Origin: WLMZ01 sp037139095
GTDB lineage: Bacteria > Actinomycetota > Acidimicrobiia > Acidimicrobiales > Ilumatobacteraceae
NCBI GenBank assembly: GCA_037139095.1
Contig: JBAXHD010000009.1
Location: 19,138-83,137, forward strand
DNA length: 64,000 nt
Direction: 5' to 3'
The translations under genes were made by a program, and so were the position numbers. Below are positions 44,416-53,519 of the stretch, in pieces (position 1 is the stretch's first letter; each line of letters starts with the position of its first letter). Below the pieces are notes generated by a model. The model had not been told where the DNA came from and searched no databases. It worked only from the letters and a program-made list of their open reading frames with translations.

Positions 44416-46029
44416 TTAGCCCGCAACCGTGACGCGAATGGTGTGCCAACCCGTAGCGCCGTCGGGCGCTACGTCGGCGAGTTGGTCGGTTTGTGTTGCG
44501 CCGCTGCCGTCGGTGGCCCGGCAACGAATCTGGTGCTGGCCGGGTGTTGCGTCCCAACTGATCCACCATTGCCGCCACGAGTCGTTGCCTAGCGACGGCC
44601 CGAGGGCGGTGGTTTGCCACGAGCCGTCGTTGATTTGCACTTCGACCTGCTTGATACCCAACGTGGGTGCCCACGCCACGCCAGCAACCGCAACCGTGCC
44701 GGGAGCGATGTTGGTGCCTGGCCGATCGATACGGGACTGGGTCTTTACCGGCGCCAGCGCAGACCAACCGCGGGGCACCCAAAAACCCTGTTCGGTGTCG
44801 AAGCGGGTGAGACGAATCTCGGAGAGCCACTTGGTGGCAGAGACGTAGCCGTACAGGCCGGGCACGATAAGCCGGGCGGGGAAACCGTTCTTGATGGGCA
44901 ACGGCTCGCCGTTCATTCCGAGCGCAACGATGCAGTCGCGGCCATCGAGGGCGGCAACCGGAAAGCCAGCAGTGAACTCATCGACCGATACGCCCATGAT
45001 CTGATCGGCTTCGGGCTTGATGCCCGAGTCGGCGAGCAGATCGTCGAGGCGGCAGCCAATCCAGCGTGCGTTGCCCACCAGCTCGCCACCGACTTCGTTC
45101 GAGACGCAAGAGATGGTGATGTCACGTTCGATGAGTTCGCGGTCGAGTAACTCGTTGTATGTGTAGGTGCGCTCGTGATCGACGAGACCAGTAATGCGCA
45201 ACCGCCACGATTTCAGTGAAACGTTTGGAAACGAGAGGGCAGTGTCGATTCGGTAGAAGTTGTTGATGGGGGTGATGAGCGGTGAAAGGCCCTCGGTGGT
45301 GACCGCCGGATCGGTAGGCAGTGCGGGAAGCGCGGTTTTGGGCGCTGGCAAGCGCACGCCAACCCGCTCGAGTGCGCTGTTGAAGCGCCCCTGCATGCCG
45401 CGGCCAGCTGATCCGACAAGGGCTGCGGCCATGGCAATGCCGCCAGCAGACACTAAGAACCGACGCCGGTTGAGCTGGGCTGTGGGCAGCATGCTTTGCG
45501 CCGCTGGAGCAGCGGGTGACGCACTGGGCGTGGTGCGGGGTTGGGTCAGGCGGTGGCCATAGAGCAGCACACCGGCCGCCACTGCGCCGGCCACCAACGA
45601 GGGCAGCACGCCGATGACTTTGGTGTTGCGGCCAATGCCACTGGCGCTGCCGCCGAGCACGCCGAACAACACGGCGAAGGCGATGCCGAGGTCGGGGCGG
45701 CCGCGAACAGTGATGACGCCCACGATCATCGCGGCGATGGCAATGACCACGACGATGGTGACGATGAGAACAGCTTTATCGCTGGTGCCAAATGATCGGA
45801 TGGCCCATTGCTTGAGGCCCTTGGGAACGTGATCGATCACTCGGTCGCCCACGCTGACGATTGGAGAGCGCAGCACCCGCGACATACCCGCCACGAACTC
45901 GCCTGCAGCAAGACCTGCTCCGGCAGCAAGTAGGCCGGTGAGGATGCCCCACCACAGCGGTACTCGAGGTGCCCTTGGCTGGGAGGGTTGCAGAGCGATG
46001 GATTGTTCGGTGCCGGCGGAATCGGCCAT
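44416..46029 (-). CDS. Membrane-anchored sulfite-oxidase-family molybdopterin oxidoreductase
   Basis: 537 residues. Four predicted membrane helices (about 26-180), an internal twin-arginine-like motif NRRRFLVSAGG (near 188) and then the sulfite-oxidase fold. The molybdenum-ligand cysteine is C308 in ITISCVSNEVGG; FPARLIVPGLYGYVSATKWL and the C-terminal Ig-like dimerisation domain are typical. The catalytic part should face outside, with a haem or quinone partner unknown. The family covers many substrates besides sulfite. Confidence 0.88.
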   Translation of the reverse strand: MADSAGTEQSIALQPSQPRAPRVPLWWGILTGLLAAGAGLAAGEFVAGMSRVLRSPIVSVGDRVIDHVPKGLKQWAIRSFGTSDKAVLIVTIVVVIAIAAMIVGVITVRGRPDLGIAFAVLFGVLGGSASGIGRNTKVIGVLPSLVAGAVAAGVLLYGHRLTQPRTTPSASPAAPAAQSMLPTAQLNRRRFLVSAGGIAMAAALVGSAGRGMQGRFNSALERVGVRLPAPKTALPALPTDPAVTTEGLSPLITPINNFYRIDTALSFPNVSLKSWRLRITGLVDHERTYTYNELLDRELIERDITISCVSNEVGGELVGNARWIGCRLDDLLADSGIKPEADQIMGVSVDEFTAGFPVAALDGRDCIVALGMNGEPLPIKNGFPARLIVPGLYGYVSATKWLSEIRLTRFDTEQGFWVPRGWSALAPVKTQSRIDRPGTNIAPGTVAVAGVAWAPTLGIKQVEVQINDGSWQTTALGPSLGNDSWRQWWISWDATPGQHQIRCRATDGSGATQTDQLADVAPDGATGWHTIRVTVAG

Positions 46030-46070
46030 GTGTAGTTCCCCTGGGAGATCGCCGAGCTCGGGTCAGCGAG

Positions 46071-47153
46071 CTAGGCGAGTTCGTCGATGTGTTCGTCGAG
46101 TTCGAGCACGGAAGTGCCGAACAGTTCGCCCTCTACCGTAACCCCACGATTGAGGCGCAACGCCTCGAGATCTTTGAGCGGCCGCTCGAGTGCCCGACGC
46201 CGCGTGCCCGCGAGTTCGTGAAACGAGTTGGCCACAGTGTCGAACTGGCGCTTGACCTTGTCGACCGACTGGCTGTACTTGGTCCACTGCTGCGCGAACT
46301 GGCCGAGTATTTGCAACATCTCGTGGCTGGTCTGCTCGATCATGAAGTTGTCGAACGCTTGGCGGATGACACCGAGAAACGCAAACAGGGTGAGCGGCGA
46401 GCAGATAACCACATGCTGTTTCATTGCCTCGTCGATGAGATCGGGGTCGGTCTCGTGGATGAACGCATTGAGGGTTTCGTTGGGGACGAACAACAACACG
46501 TTGTCGACCGCAGGCCGGGTGTCGGCGAGTGCGTATTCGCGCTTGGCGAGTTCTTTCACGCGCATGCGCACATCGCGCAAGAAGGTGGCGCGATGCGCGC
46601 TTCGCTCAAGGTCGGTTTCGGCATCGAGATAGCGAAGGTAGGCGGCCATTGGAAACTTGACGTCCATAAAGAGCACGTGGCCCTTGGGGAGTAGGAACGT
46701 GAAGTCAGGGATGCCCTGCTCGGTGCCTGCCACTGCGGTGCGCTTGAGGTACTGCTTGTGCTCTATGAGGCCGGCCGAACGAATGATGTCTTCGGCCATG
46801 CGCTCGCCCCACTGACCGCGATTGTTGGGGCTGGCGAGTGCTTCGCCCAAGCTTTGCGTGGTGCTCGACAGCCGTCGGGTGATTTCGACATGGTCTCGCA
46901 GCGACTGATCGACCTGCCCAAAGCGTTGTGAGGTGGCATCACCAAGTTGGCTGATGATGGACACCAGTCGGTCGATGTCGGTGCGCACGTCGGTCTGAAT
47001 CTGACCAAGGCGGGCATCGATAATGTCTTTCTTGGCCGACAGATCGGCGGTGGCTGTGGCGTGTTGGGTGCCGAGTTGCTGCCGACTCATGAGCACAAGG
47101 AACACAAGCAAAAACACGATGGCGGTGACAGCGACAGTAAGGGCAGTGTTCAT
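46071..47153 (-). CDS. rmuC: DNA recombination protein RmuC
   Basis: 360 residues. N-terminal membrane helix (about 5-24), coiled coil (30-110), then the RmuC nuclease-like core: NNRGQWGERMAEDIIRSAGL, IPDFTFLLPKGHVLFMDVKFP, VLLFVPNETLNAFIHETDP. Limits recombination at inverted repeats in Escherichia coli. Followed by the molybdopterin oxidoreductase after 41 bases. Confidence 0.93.
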   Translation of the reverse strand: MNTALTVAVTAIVFLLVFLVLMSRQQLGTQHATATADLSAKKDIIDARLGQIQTDVRTDIDRLVSIISQLGDATSQRFGQVDQSLRDHVEITRRLSSTTQSLGEALASPNNRGQWGERMAEDIIRSAGLIEHKQYLKRTAVAGTEQGIPDFTFLLPKGHVLFMDVKFPMAAYLRYLDAETDLERSAHRATFLRDVRMRVKELAKREYALADTRPAVDNVLLFVPNETLNAFIHETDPDLIDEAMKQHVVICSPLTLFAFLGVIRQAFDNFMIEQTSHEMLQILGQFAQQWTKYSQSVDKVKRQFDTVANSFHELAGTRRRALERPLKDLEALRLNRGVTVEGELFGTSVLELDEHIDELA

Positions 47154-47175
47154 TCGGTGATCATGCCGAAGGGGT

Positions 47176-47207
47176 GTTACAGAGTTACAGAGTTACAGAG
47201 TTACAGC
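47176..47207. repeat. Four tandem copies of an 8-bp unit
   Basis: GTTACAGA occurs three times perfectly, followed by GTTACAGC, just upstream of the rmuC start (47153) and downstream of the ABC transporter gene. Period eight is not a codon multiple and no ORF needs it; slippage could change spacing in the rmuC promoter region. Confidence 0.9.
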
Positions 47208-47236
47208 GTGCCGCGCCTGAAGCGCCATCCGAGCGA

Positions 47237-49099
47237 CTAGTTGGTCTGCTCCTGGCGGGCGTAGAATCCACCCAGGGCCATTAATTCGTCGTGGGTTCCC
47301 TGCTCGACCAACTGGCCATTGTCGAGCACAACGATTCGGTCAGCGTCGCGAATGGTGGTGAGCCGGTGAGCAATGACCAAAGCGGTGCGGCCGCGCAGGG
47401 CGTTGTCGAGCGCGGCCTGCACTAGCGCCTCGTTTTCGTTGTCGAGATGGCTGGTGGCTTCGTCGAGAATCATCACGGCGGGGTTCTTCAGCAACATCCG
47501 CGCGATTGCGAGCCGTTGCTTCTCGCCGCCGCTGAAGCGGTAGCCGCGCTCGCCAACAATCGTTGCGTAGCCATCGGGCAACGCAACAATGGTGTCGTAG
47601 ATGCGAGCAGCGCGGCACGCTTCGTCGAGCTCGGCAATGGTTGCGTCGGGCTTGGCGTAGCGCAGGTTCGATTCGATGCTCTCGTGAAATAGGTGCGGAT
47701 CTTGCGACACCACGCCAATCGCGGCGCGCAATGACTCGCCGGTGAGCGAACGTACGTCGTGACCATCGACCAGCACGGCGCCACCGGTGACGTCGTACAA
47801 GCGGGTGATGAGCGATGCCAGCGTGGTCTTGCCGGCGCCCGACGAGCCAACGAGCGCAACGGTTTCGCCCGGAGCAATGCTGAGCGACAGATTGCTCAGA
47901 ACGTCTCGGTCTGGGTCGGCTCCTTGTGGGCCGGGGGCCTCAAGCGACGCAATAGAGACACCCGAAGCAGCCGGGTAGCGGAACGTGACGTTGGCGAACT
48001 CAACCGAGCCTTTTGGATTGACGAGCTCGGTGGCTGTTGGCGAATCGACGATGGCGACAGGCGCATCGAGAACTTCGAACACACGCTCGAAGCTGACGAA
48101 CGCAGTCATCAGATCGACGCGTGCATTCGTGAGTCCGGTGAGCGGTTGATAAATGCGCGACACCAACGTGGCGAGCAGCACCAGGGTTCCGGCTGAGATA
48201 GTGCGTGAGATCGCGAGCTGACCGCCGAATCCGTAGACCGCAGCAGCGCCAAGCGCGCCCACAAGGCCGAGCGCAACGAGAAACACGCGTCCGTACATGG
48301 CTGCTTTGATGCCGGTGTCGCGTACCCCGCCGGCTCGCTTTGCGAAAGTGTTGACCTCACGGTCGTGACGCCCAAACAGCTTCACGAGCATCGCGCCGCT
48401 CACGTTGAAGCGCTCGGTCATCTGGGTGTTCATCTGCGCGTTGAATTCCATCTGTTGACGGGCGATGATCTGCAGCCGTTTGCCCACACGTTTGGCCGGA
48501 ATGATGAAGATAGGCAGCACCACCAACGACAGCAGCGTGAGCCGCCATTCGAGCGCGGCCATTGCGCCAAGAGTGGTGGTGAGCACCACCACGTTGCTCA
48601 CCACGCTGCCAAGCGTGCTGGTGACAGCCGACTGAGCGCCGATGACATCGTTGTTCAATCGACTGATCACCGCGCCGGTTTGCGTGCGAGTGAAGAACGA
48701 AATGGGCATGCGCTGCACCTTGTCGAACAAGGCAACTCGCAGGTCGTAGATGAGGCCCTCGCCGATGCGTGCCGAGTACCACCGCTGGATGATCGCGAGC
48801 ACGGCATCGCCAATTGCGGCCAGCACAACAATAAAGGCGAGCAGCGTGAGCTGTCCGCGATCTCTGTTCGGAATCGATTGATCGATGATTCGCCGAAACG
48901 CGAAGGGGGCAACAAGCGACAGCAGCGCCGACAGGACAATGGTGAAGACAAAGCCGTTGATGCTTGCTCGGTAGGGGCGGGCGAAAACCCACACTCGCCG
49001 CAGGGCCCCCTTCTTGAGCCGGGCACCCTTCACCGCCTCGGCGTCATTTTGAAACATCATGTGGGGACCCATTCGCATAGCGGCAAAGGCTACGGCCAT
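47237..49099 (-). CDS. ABC transporter, fused permease and ATPase (exporter type)
   Basis: 620 residues. Six-helix type-I exporter domain (about 40-340), then the nucleotide-binding domain: Walker A GSSGAGKTT, Q-loop VVSQDPHLF, signature FSGGEKQRLAIAR, Walker B AVMILDEATSH, and the switch histidine in VIAHRL. A half-transporter that likely works as a homodimer (MsbA/multidrug-like); substrate unknown. Several Met codons near the start leave the exact N-terminus open. Confidence 0.93.
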   Translation of the reverse strand: MAVAFAAMRMGPHMMFQNDAEAVKGARLKKGALRRVWVFARPYRASINGFVFTIVLSALLSLVAPFAFRRIIDQSIPNRDRGQLTLLAFIVVLAAIGDAVLAIIQRWYSARIGEGLIYDLRVALFDKVQRMPISFFTRTQTGAVISRLNNDVIGAQSAVTSTLGSVVSNVVVLTTTLGAMAALEWRLTLLSLVVLPIFIIPAKRVGKRLQIIARQQMEFNAQMNTQMTERFNVSGAMLVKLFGRHDREVNTFAKRAGGVRDTGIKAAMYGRVFLVALGLVGALGAAAVYGFGGQLAISRTISAGTLVLLATLVSRIYQPLTGLTNARVDLMTAFVSFERVFEVLDAPVAIVDSPTATELVNPKGSVEFANVTFRYPAASGVSIASLEAPGPQGADPDRDVLSNLSLSIAPGETVALVGSSGAGKTTLASLITRLYDVTGGAVLVDGHDVRSLTGESLRAAIGVVSQDPHLFHESIESNLRYAKPDATIAELDEACRAARIYDTIVALPDGYATIVGERGYRFSGGEKQRLAIARMLLKNPAVMILDEATSHLDNENEALVQAALDNALRGRTALVIAHRLTTIRDADRIVVLDNGQLVEQGTHDELMALGGFYARQEQTN

Positions 49100-49194
49100 G
49101 ACTCGGGCTTAGGCCGTAAGCGGCACACGGCGCCGCTCGCGAACATCCAGATTGGTGTAACGGTGGCTAGGCGGGCGCCTTGTACCATCTGCGC

Positions 49195-50784
49195 ATGCGT
49201 TCCAAGCGATTCGTTGTCTCAGTGGTGTGCCTGGCCTTCGTTGCGGGTGCATGCGGCGATGGTCGCAACGACGGCCTTGATGGTCCAAGCGGTGTCACTC
49301 GCACTGACCCCGCCACCACGGCCCCTACTGAGAGCACCCCGAGTCAGTCTTCGCCATCTACCGAAGGTTCCTCTGCGAGCGACACCATCGGTACTGCACC
49401 CCCGATTGATCCATCGAGCAACCCGTTCGGTTGGAAAGATCTCGCCACCGCAACCGGAGTGCAGACGGGCAGTCTTCGAGTTCCTATTGACTACAGGGAT
49501 CCTTCGAAAGGTACGTTCGATCTCTTTGTGGCGCGGCACTTGGCCACCAAGCCAAGCAAGCGCATTGGCACATTGTTGGTGAATCCTGGCGGCCCCGGGT
49601 TTGGCGGCAGCGACTTCGCGGTGCACGCTGATGGGGTCTACAGCGCGGCGCTACTCGAGCGGTTCGACATCATTGGATGGGACCCCCGCGGCAGCGGCAA
49701 GAGTACGCCTGCCATCGATTGCATCGACGATTACGACCGTTACTTCGCGAGCACCGACATCACCCCCGACAACGAAGCCGAGCGTCAGCAGATCATTGAT
49801 CTCGCCAAAGAGTTCGAAACCAACTGTGCTGAGAAAAACGCCAAGATCCTGCAGTACGTGGGCACCAATAATTCGGCCCGAGATATGGATTCGATCCGCC
49901 GGGCGTTGGGTGAGGAAAAGATCTCGTATTTCGGATTTAGCTATGGAAGCGAACTCGGAGCTGCCTGGACCACCCTGTTCCCCAGCACCGTTCGCGCCGC
50001 TGTTCTCGATGGGGCTGCCGACCCAACATCTGATTTTCTCACCAGTGGCTTGCAGCAAAGCGCTGGTTTCGAGAAGTCGATCAACACGTTCTTGAAACGG
50101 TGTAGTGCCAAGAAATCGTGTCTGCTCCACAACGGCGGCAACGCCGAGAAGGCCTTCGACGATCTGATGTTGTCGCTCGACAACACGCCGATCCCCAGTC
50201 GCCCCGGCCGACCCACGGTCACGCGGGGGGTGGCGCTTACCGCTGTTGCTGAGGCGATGTATAGCGAGACGTCGTGGCCCGAACTAGAAAAAGCACTTGC
50301 CGACGCAATACGCGGCGACGGTATTGGCTTGCTTGATTTGTACGACAGCTACTTCCAGCGCCAGAGCGACGGAACCTACGACAACTCGATCGAAGCGTTC
50401 CAGACCATTAGTTGCATGGACTCGGCCGAGCGACTCACCGTTGCTCAGGAAGATGCTTCGGCTGCGAAGTTCATTGCGGTGGCGCCGCGGTTCGCCCCGG
50501 GCACAACGGGCTCATACTTTTGCACCTTCTATCCACCCACTCAGGATCCTCGAGTGACCATCACTGGCAAGGGCGCCGGCCCAGTCTTGGTTGTTGGCAC
50601 CACCGGCGACCCGGCTACTCCGTTGTCGAGCACCGAGAACATGGCGAAGGCGCTTGAGCAGGGCGTGTTATTGGTAGTGACCGCCGATCAGCACACCGGC
50701 TACAGCGTGAACCAGTGCTCGACCAACGCAGTCGATAACTACTTGCTGAAACTCACCGTGCCGGCTGCCGGCAAACGCTGTTAG
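49195..50784 (+). CDS. TAP-like alpha/beta hydrolase lipoprotein (tripeptidyl aminopeptidase type)
   Basis: 529 residues from the ATG at 49195. Signal peptide with likely lipid-attachment C20 (FVAGAC, an imperfect lipobox), then a Ser/Thr-rich tether. Catalytic domain with GTLLVNPGGPGFGGSDF, nucleophile S249 in GFSYGSELG, and the C-terminal TAP domain (VLVVGTTGDPATPLSSTE, DQHTGY) supplying the Asp and His. Related secreted actinobacterial enzymes cleave tripeptides or esters. Confidence 0.9.
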   Translation: MRSKRFVVSVVCLAFVAGACGDGRNDGLDGPSGVTRTDPATTAPTESTPSQSSPSTEGSSASDTIGTAPPIDPSSNPFGWKDLATATGVQTGSLRVPIDYRDPSKGTFDLFVARHLATKPSKRIGTLLVNPGGPGFGGSDFAVHADGVYSAALLERFDIIGWDPRGSGKSTPAIDCIDDYDRYFASTDITPDNEAERQQIIDLAKEFETNCAEKNAKILQYVGTNNSARDMDSIRRALGEEKISYFGFSYGSELGAAWTTLFPSTVRAAVLDGAADPTSDFLTSGLQQSAGFEKSINTFLKRCSAKKSCLLHNGGNAEKAFDDLMLSLDNTPIPSRPGRPTVTRGVALTAVAEAMYSETSWPELEKALADAIRGDGIGLLDLYDSYFQRQSDGTYDNSIEAFQTISCMDSAERLTVAQEDASAAKFIAVAPRFAPGTTGSYFCTFYPPTQDPRVTITGKGAGPVLVVGTTGDPATPLSSTENMAKALEQGVLLVVTADQHTGYSVNQCSTNAVDNYLLKLTVPAAGKRC

Positions 50785-50802
50785 CAACCTCGCCGAAAAC
50801 TG

Positions 50803-50837
50803 AAACGGTCCGAACCCGTAACAGGTTCGGACCGTTT
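50803..50837. terminator. Perfect 14-bp terminator hairpin
   Basis: AAACGGTCCGAACC pairs perfectly with GGTTCGGACCGTTT across a 7-base loop. It lies between the plus-strand hydrolase stop (50784) and the minus-strand tRNA-Ser 3' end (50861), flanked by A on the left and T on the right of the stem, so it can work in both directions. Confidence 0.85.
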
Positions 50838-50860
50838 GAAGGCATCTTCGATGCCCGATT

Positions 50861-50951
50861 TGGCGGAAGGGGTGGGATTTGAACCCACGGAGACGCAGAA
50901 CGCCTCAACGGTTTTCGAGACCGGCCCATTCGTCCGCTCTGGCACCCTTCC
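50861..50951 (-). tRNA. tRNA-Ser (CGA)
   Basis: 91 bases including an encoded CCA. Acceptor GGAAGGG pairs with CCCTTCC, with discriminator G. Anticodon loop CTCGAAA gives CGA; a long variable arm (GAGGCG...CGTCTC) is the class-II serine signature; the T arm is GTGGGTTCAAATCCCAC. The first anticodon-stem pair looks mismatched. Confidence 0.93.
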
Positions 50952-51078
50952 GCCCGCAAGGCTACCGGCGCGAACTGCAGTGACGCGCCCCATTTTTCGG
51001 CTTCTCGCGCCTCTCAATTGTTGAGGATTCGGCAGGGTTTGGTTCAAGATCGCGGGGTTTGCTGCCGATAACTCCTGT

Positions 51079-51516
51079 GTGGCGGACCTTCATCTACTCA
51101 ACCCCAACCCGTTCGCTCAGACACCAACACTGGCGTCGTTGGTTCACGATCGGCTTGACCCCCAAGCCATTTTGAACGCGATCGTTCGGTCGGTTGCCGG
51201 CGTCATCGGTGCAGCCCTGGCAACCGCCGACGGACGCAGCGTGGCGCACTCTGATCATCTGACGCAAGACCCGGGTCGCTCGGCGATGATCGCCGCAACG
51301 ATGGGTCTTGCGGGTCAGCTGATTGGTGTGGTTGGTGGTCGTGAACTCGAGGAGGTCATCGTGCGCGCTGAATCAGGAATCGTGATCGTGTACGCGGTTG
51401 GCACCGAAGGTGTGCTCACCGTGTTGTCACGAGCAAGCACGAATCTGCATCACATCAATACCGAGGTCCGGTCTCGCATCGAAGTGTTGCGCACTGTGGT
51501 TCGGAACGGTCGCTAA
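51079..51516 (+). CDS. Roadblock/LC7-domain protein
   Basis: 145 residues, GTG start. Roadblock/LC7 fold: LNAIVRSVAGVIGAALATADGRSVAHS, then a helix and VIVRAESGIVIVYAVGTEGVLTVLS. Such proteins regulate Ras-like GTPases (MglB with MglA in Myxococcus; CvnB in Streptomyces conservons). It is three bases ahead of a small-GTPase gene, so a cognate GAP or scaffold role is a reasonable inference. Confidence 0.88.
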   Translation: MADLHLLNPNPFAQTPTLASLVHDRLDPQAILNAIVRSVAGVIGAALATADGRSVAHSDHLTQDPGRSAMIAATMGLAGQLIGVVGGRELEEVIVRAESGIVIVYAVGTEGVLTVLSRASTNLHHINTEVRSRIEVLRTVVRNGR

Positions 51517-51519
51517 GCC

Positions 51520-52104
51520 ATGTCGATGCTTGCTGATCACACGTTCAAGATCCTTGTCACCGGGCCGTTCGCGGCCGGGAAGACATCGCTGATCCAGTCG
51601 ATTTCGCAGAGCCCAGTGGTGACCACCGAAGTGGCTACGTCGGGAGCAGAAGCCGATGTGAAGGCGCTGACCACTGTGGCGATGGACTTCGGAACGTTTG
51701 CGCTCGAAGGCGTGGATGAAGGCGAAGAGACCATCAATCTGCTGATGTTCGGCACCCCGGGGCAGGACCGCTTTCGGTTTATGACCGACATTTTGAAGGC
51801 CGACGTCGACGTGGTCACCTTCGTGGTGAACGCCGAGGCACCAGAGAGTTTTGAAGAAGCGCACGAGATGCTCGCACTGGTAATGACTGGTCTTGAGGCT
51901 CCAATCGTGATTGCGGTGAATCGGTGTGACAACCGCGATCGTGCTCGCGAAGTAGCTACTGCAATTGGGGCGGAACCCACGATTCAGGCCATCCCGTGCC
52001 AGTTGGTAGATCCTGTTTCAGGGCGAGAAGTTGTCGCCGAGGTTCTTGTGGCGTTGCTGCAATCCAGTGAGTGTGAGTTGATGAGCCAAGGAGTCCAGCA
52101 ATGA
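51520..52104 (+). CDS. Small Ras-like GTPase (MglA/CvnD-like)
   Basis: 194 residues. G1 P-loop GPFAAGKTS (15-23), candidate switch-I threonines T51/T52, G3 GTPGQDRF (78-85) in place of DxxGQ, and G4 NRCD (134-137). This matches the compact bacterial GTPases paired with Roadblock proteins. Expected to cycle between membrane or pole and cytoplasm; target unknown. It overlaps the DUF4388-like gene by four bases. Confidence 0.88.
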   Translation: MSMLADHTFKILVTGPFAAGKTSLIQSISQSPVVTTEVATSGAEADVKALTTVAMDFGTFALEGVDEGEETINLLMFGTPGQDRFRFMTDILKADVDVVTFVVNAEAPESFEEAHEMLALVMTGLEAPIVIAVNRCDNRDRAREVATAIGAEPTIQAIPCQLVDPVSGREVVAEVLVALLQSSECELMSQGVQQ

Positions 52105-53519
52105 GCATGACGCGTGAGGACGAACTCGCCCCGGAGCAGGTCTCGCTGAGGGCTGCATGGGAAGTCATCGAAGAGGCACGCGGATCGAAGATCACCGGTG
52201 AGTTGGCGATTACAACCGCGTCGTCGAAGACCATGATCTATCTCGAGTCTGGTTCGGTCTATTTCGCCGAAGCCGAAGGCGATGAAACGCTTGCGAATCG
52301 CTTGGTGGAGGCTGGCGCGATCACGACCGAGCAACTTCGCCGCGGCGCCTTGCGTCTGAACGGCGTCGAGCATCTCGGGCGACTGTTCGAACGTGACGTC
52401 ACCGTTGAACGCGATGCAGTTGAGCTTGTGCTTGAGTTGATGACCGAGCATGCGCTGACCGCCGTTGCCGGCCAGGAAGTGTTGTCGGCGCAGACCACGA
52501 TGTACCGCCAGCATTCATCGGGCGTGGTGCGCTGGTTTACAGCCCCGGTCGTGGTGACGGCGCCGGAAATCGTTGCCGCTGTGGTCGATGCTGACGACAT
52601 CGTCGAAGAACCTATCGATGAGGTTGTCGCGGTTGAGCAAACGTCTGACGAAGTAGTTATCGATGCAGCGCCGATGCCGATCCCCACGTTGCCCCCGGCC
52701 ACGCTGTTGACGCCGAATCGGCTCGCGCCGCGGCCGCCGGTAAACCGTTTGACCCAGTTGGTGTCGGCACCGTTGTCGCTCATCCCTGAGCCGCTTGACG
52801 ATGAAGGCATTGAAGTCATCGACGAAGTGGTTGAGGAAGTCGTTGCCGAAACCGAAGGGGTGGTCGTAGAGCCAGAGGCCGTCGACCCTCCGAAGGCTTC
52901 GGTTGATTCGGTGCTGCAGTCGCTCAAGCCGCTTTCGACCCTCAAGTCGTTCATGCCGATCACCTCTCGCCAGCCGATCGTCGGGCCAGAGGTGACACCG
53001 TCACCAACGTTGGTGACTTCGGAGCACGACTTGGCAGCGATGATCACCGACGCAGTGCCGCTGACCGTGCCGCATTCGACTCACTCGTCAGACGATGATC
53101 ATGACGCAACCCCAATTCCTGAAGATGTTGCTGCTGCAGTGCGGCGGGCGATCGACGCCATCGAAACGGCAATGCACAAGCCACGCTCAGTGACCTCGGT
53201 GAGCTTCGGTCCGTTGCACGTGACGTCGCTTGGCCATCCACTACCGACCGCGACACCGACGCCTCCACCTCCACCGGAGCCGTTCATGATCGTCTCGCTC
53301 GATGCGTTCGGCGCAACATCAACCGGGCCGGTGCCGGTTTTCGCCAAGCCCACAGGCGCGATGGTTCATCCGATTCTGTCGTTCGGCGAGCTCAATTCTG
53401 ATGGTGCGGTGTATCCGTTGCCGGTGTTGCCGCCGTTACCTCAACGCGCCCAAGATGCCCCGAGCGATCAGCGTCGAGGCGCGCTACGACGGCTCATTGC
53501 CGGAATTCGTCGCCGCTGA
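52101..53519 (+). CDS. DUF4388-like (PATAN) protein with long disordered region
   Basis: 472 residues. Residues 15-125 resemble the DUF4388/PATAN domain found in gliding- and pilus-linked regulators (KITGELAITTASSKTMIYLE, SGSVYFAEAEGDETLANRLV). Residues 150-470 are low-complexity, rich in Pro, Val, Asp and Glu, with a basic end (RRGALRRLIAGIRRR). Translated with the GTPase (ATGA overlap), so it is likely an effector or scaffold of the Roadblock-GTPase pair. Confidence 0.7.
   Translation: MSMTREDELAPEQVSLRAAWEVIEEARGSKITGELAITTASSKTMIYLESGSVYFAEAEGDETLANRLVEAGAITTEQLRRGALRLNGVEHLGRLFERDVTVERDAVELVLELMTEHALTAVAGQEVLSAQTTMYRQHSSGVVRWFTAPVVVTAPEIVAAVVDADDIVEEPIDEVVAVEQTSDEVVIDAAPMPIPTLPPATLLTPNRLAPRPPVNRLTQLVSAPLSLIPEPLDDEGIEVIDEVVEEVVAETEGVVVEPEAVDPPKASVDSVLQSLKPLSTLKSFMPITSRQPIVGPEVTPSPTLVTSEHDLAAMITDAVPLTVPHSTHSSDDDHDATPIPEDVAAAVRRAIDAIETAMHKPRSVTSVSFGPLHVTSLGHPLPTATPTPPPPPEPFMIVSLDAFGATSTGPVPVFAKPTGAMVHPILSFGELNSDGAVYPLPVLPPLPQRAQDAPSDQRRGALRRLIAGIRRR

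Noticed and set aside
47176..47207. Start of a CRISPR array
   Set aside because: Units are 8 bp with no spacers.
50862..50954. tRNA-Ser(CGA) acceptor read as GGCGGAA/TTCCGCC
   Set aside because: This places T8 wrongly and gives discriminator A. Shifting by three bases gives GGAAGGG/CCCTTCC, discriminator G and an encoded CCA.
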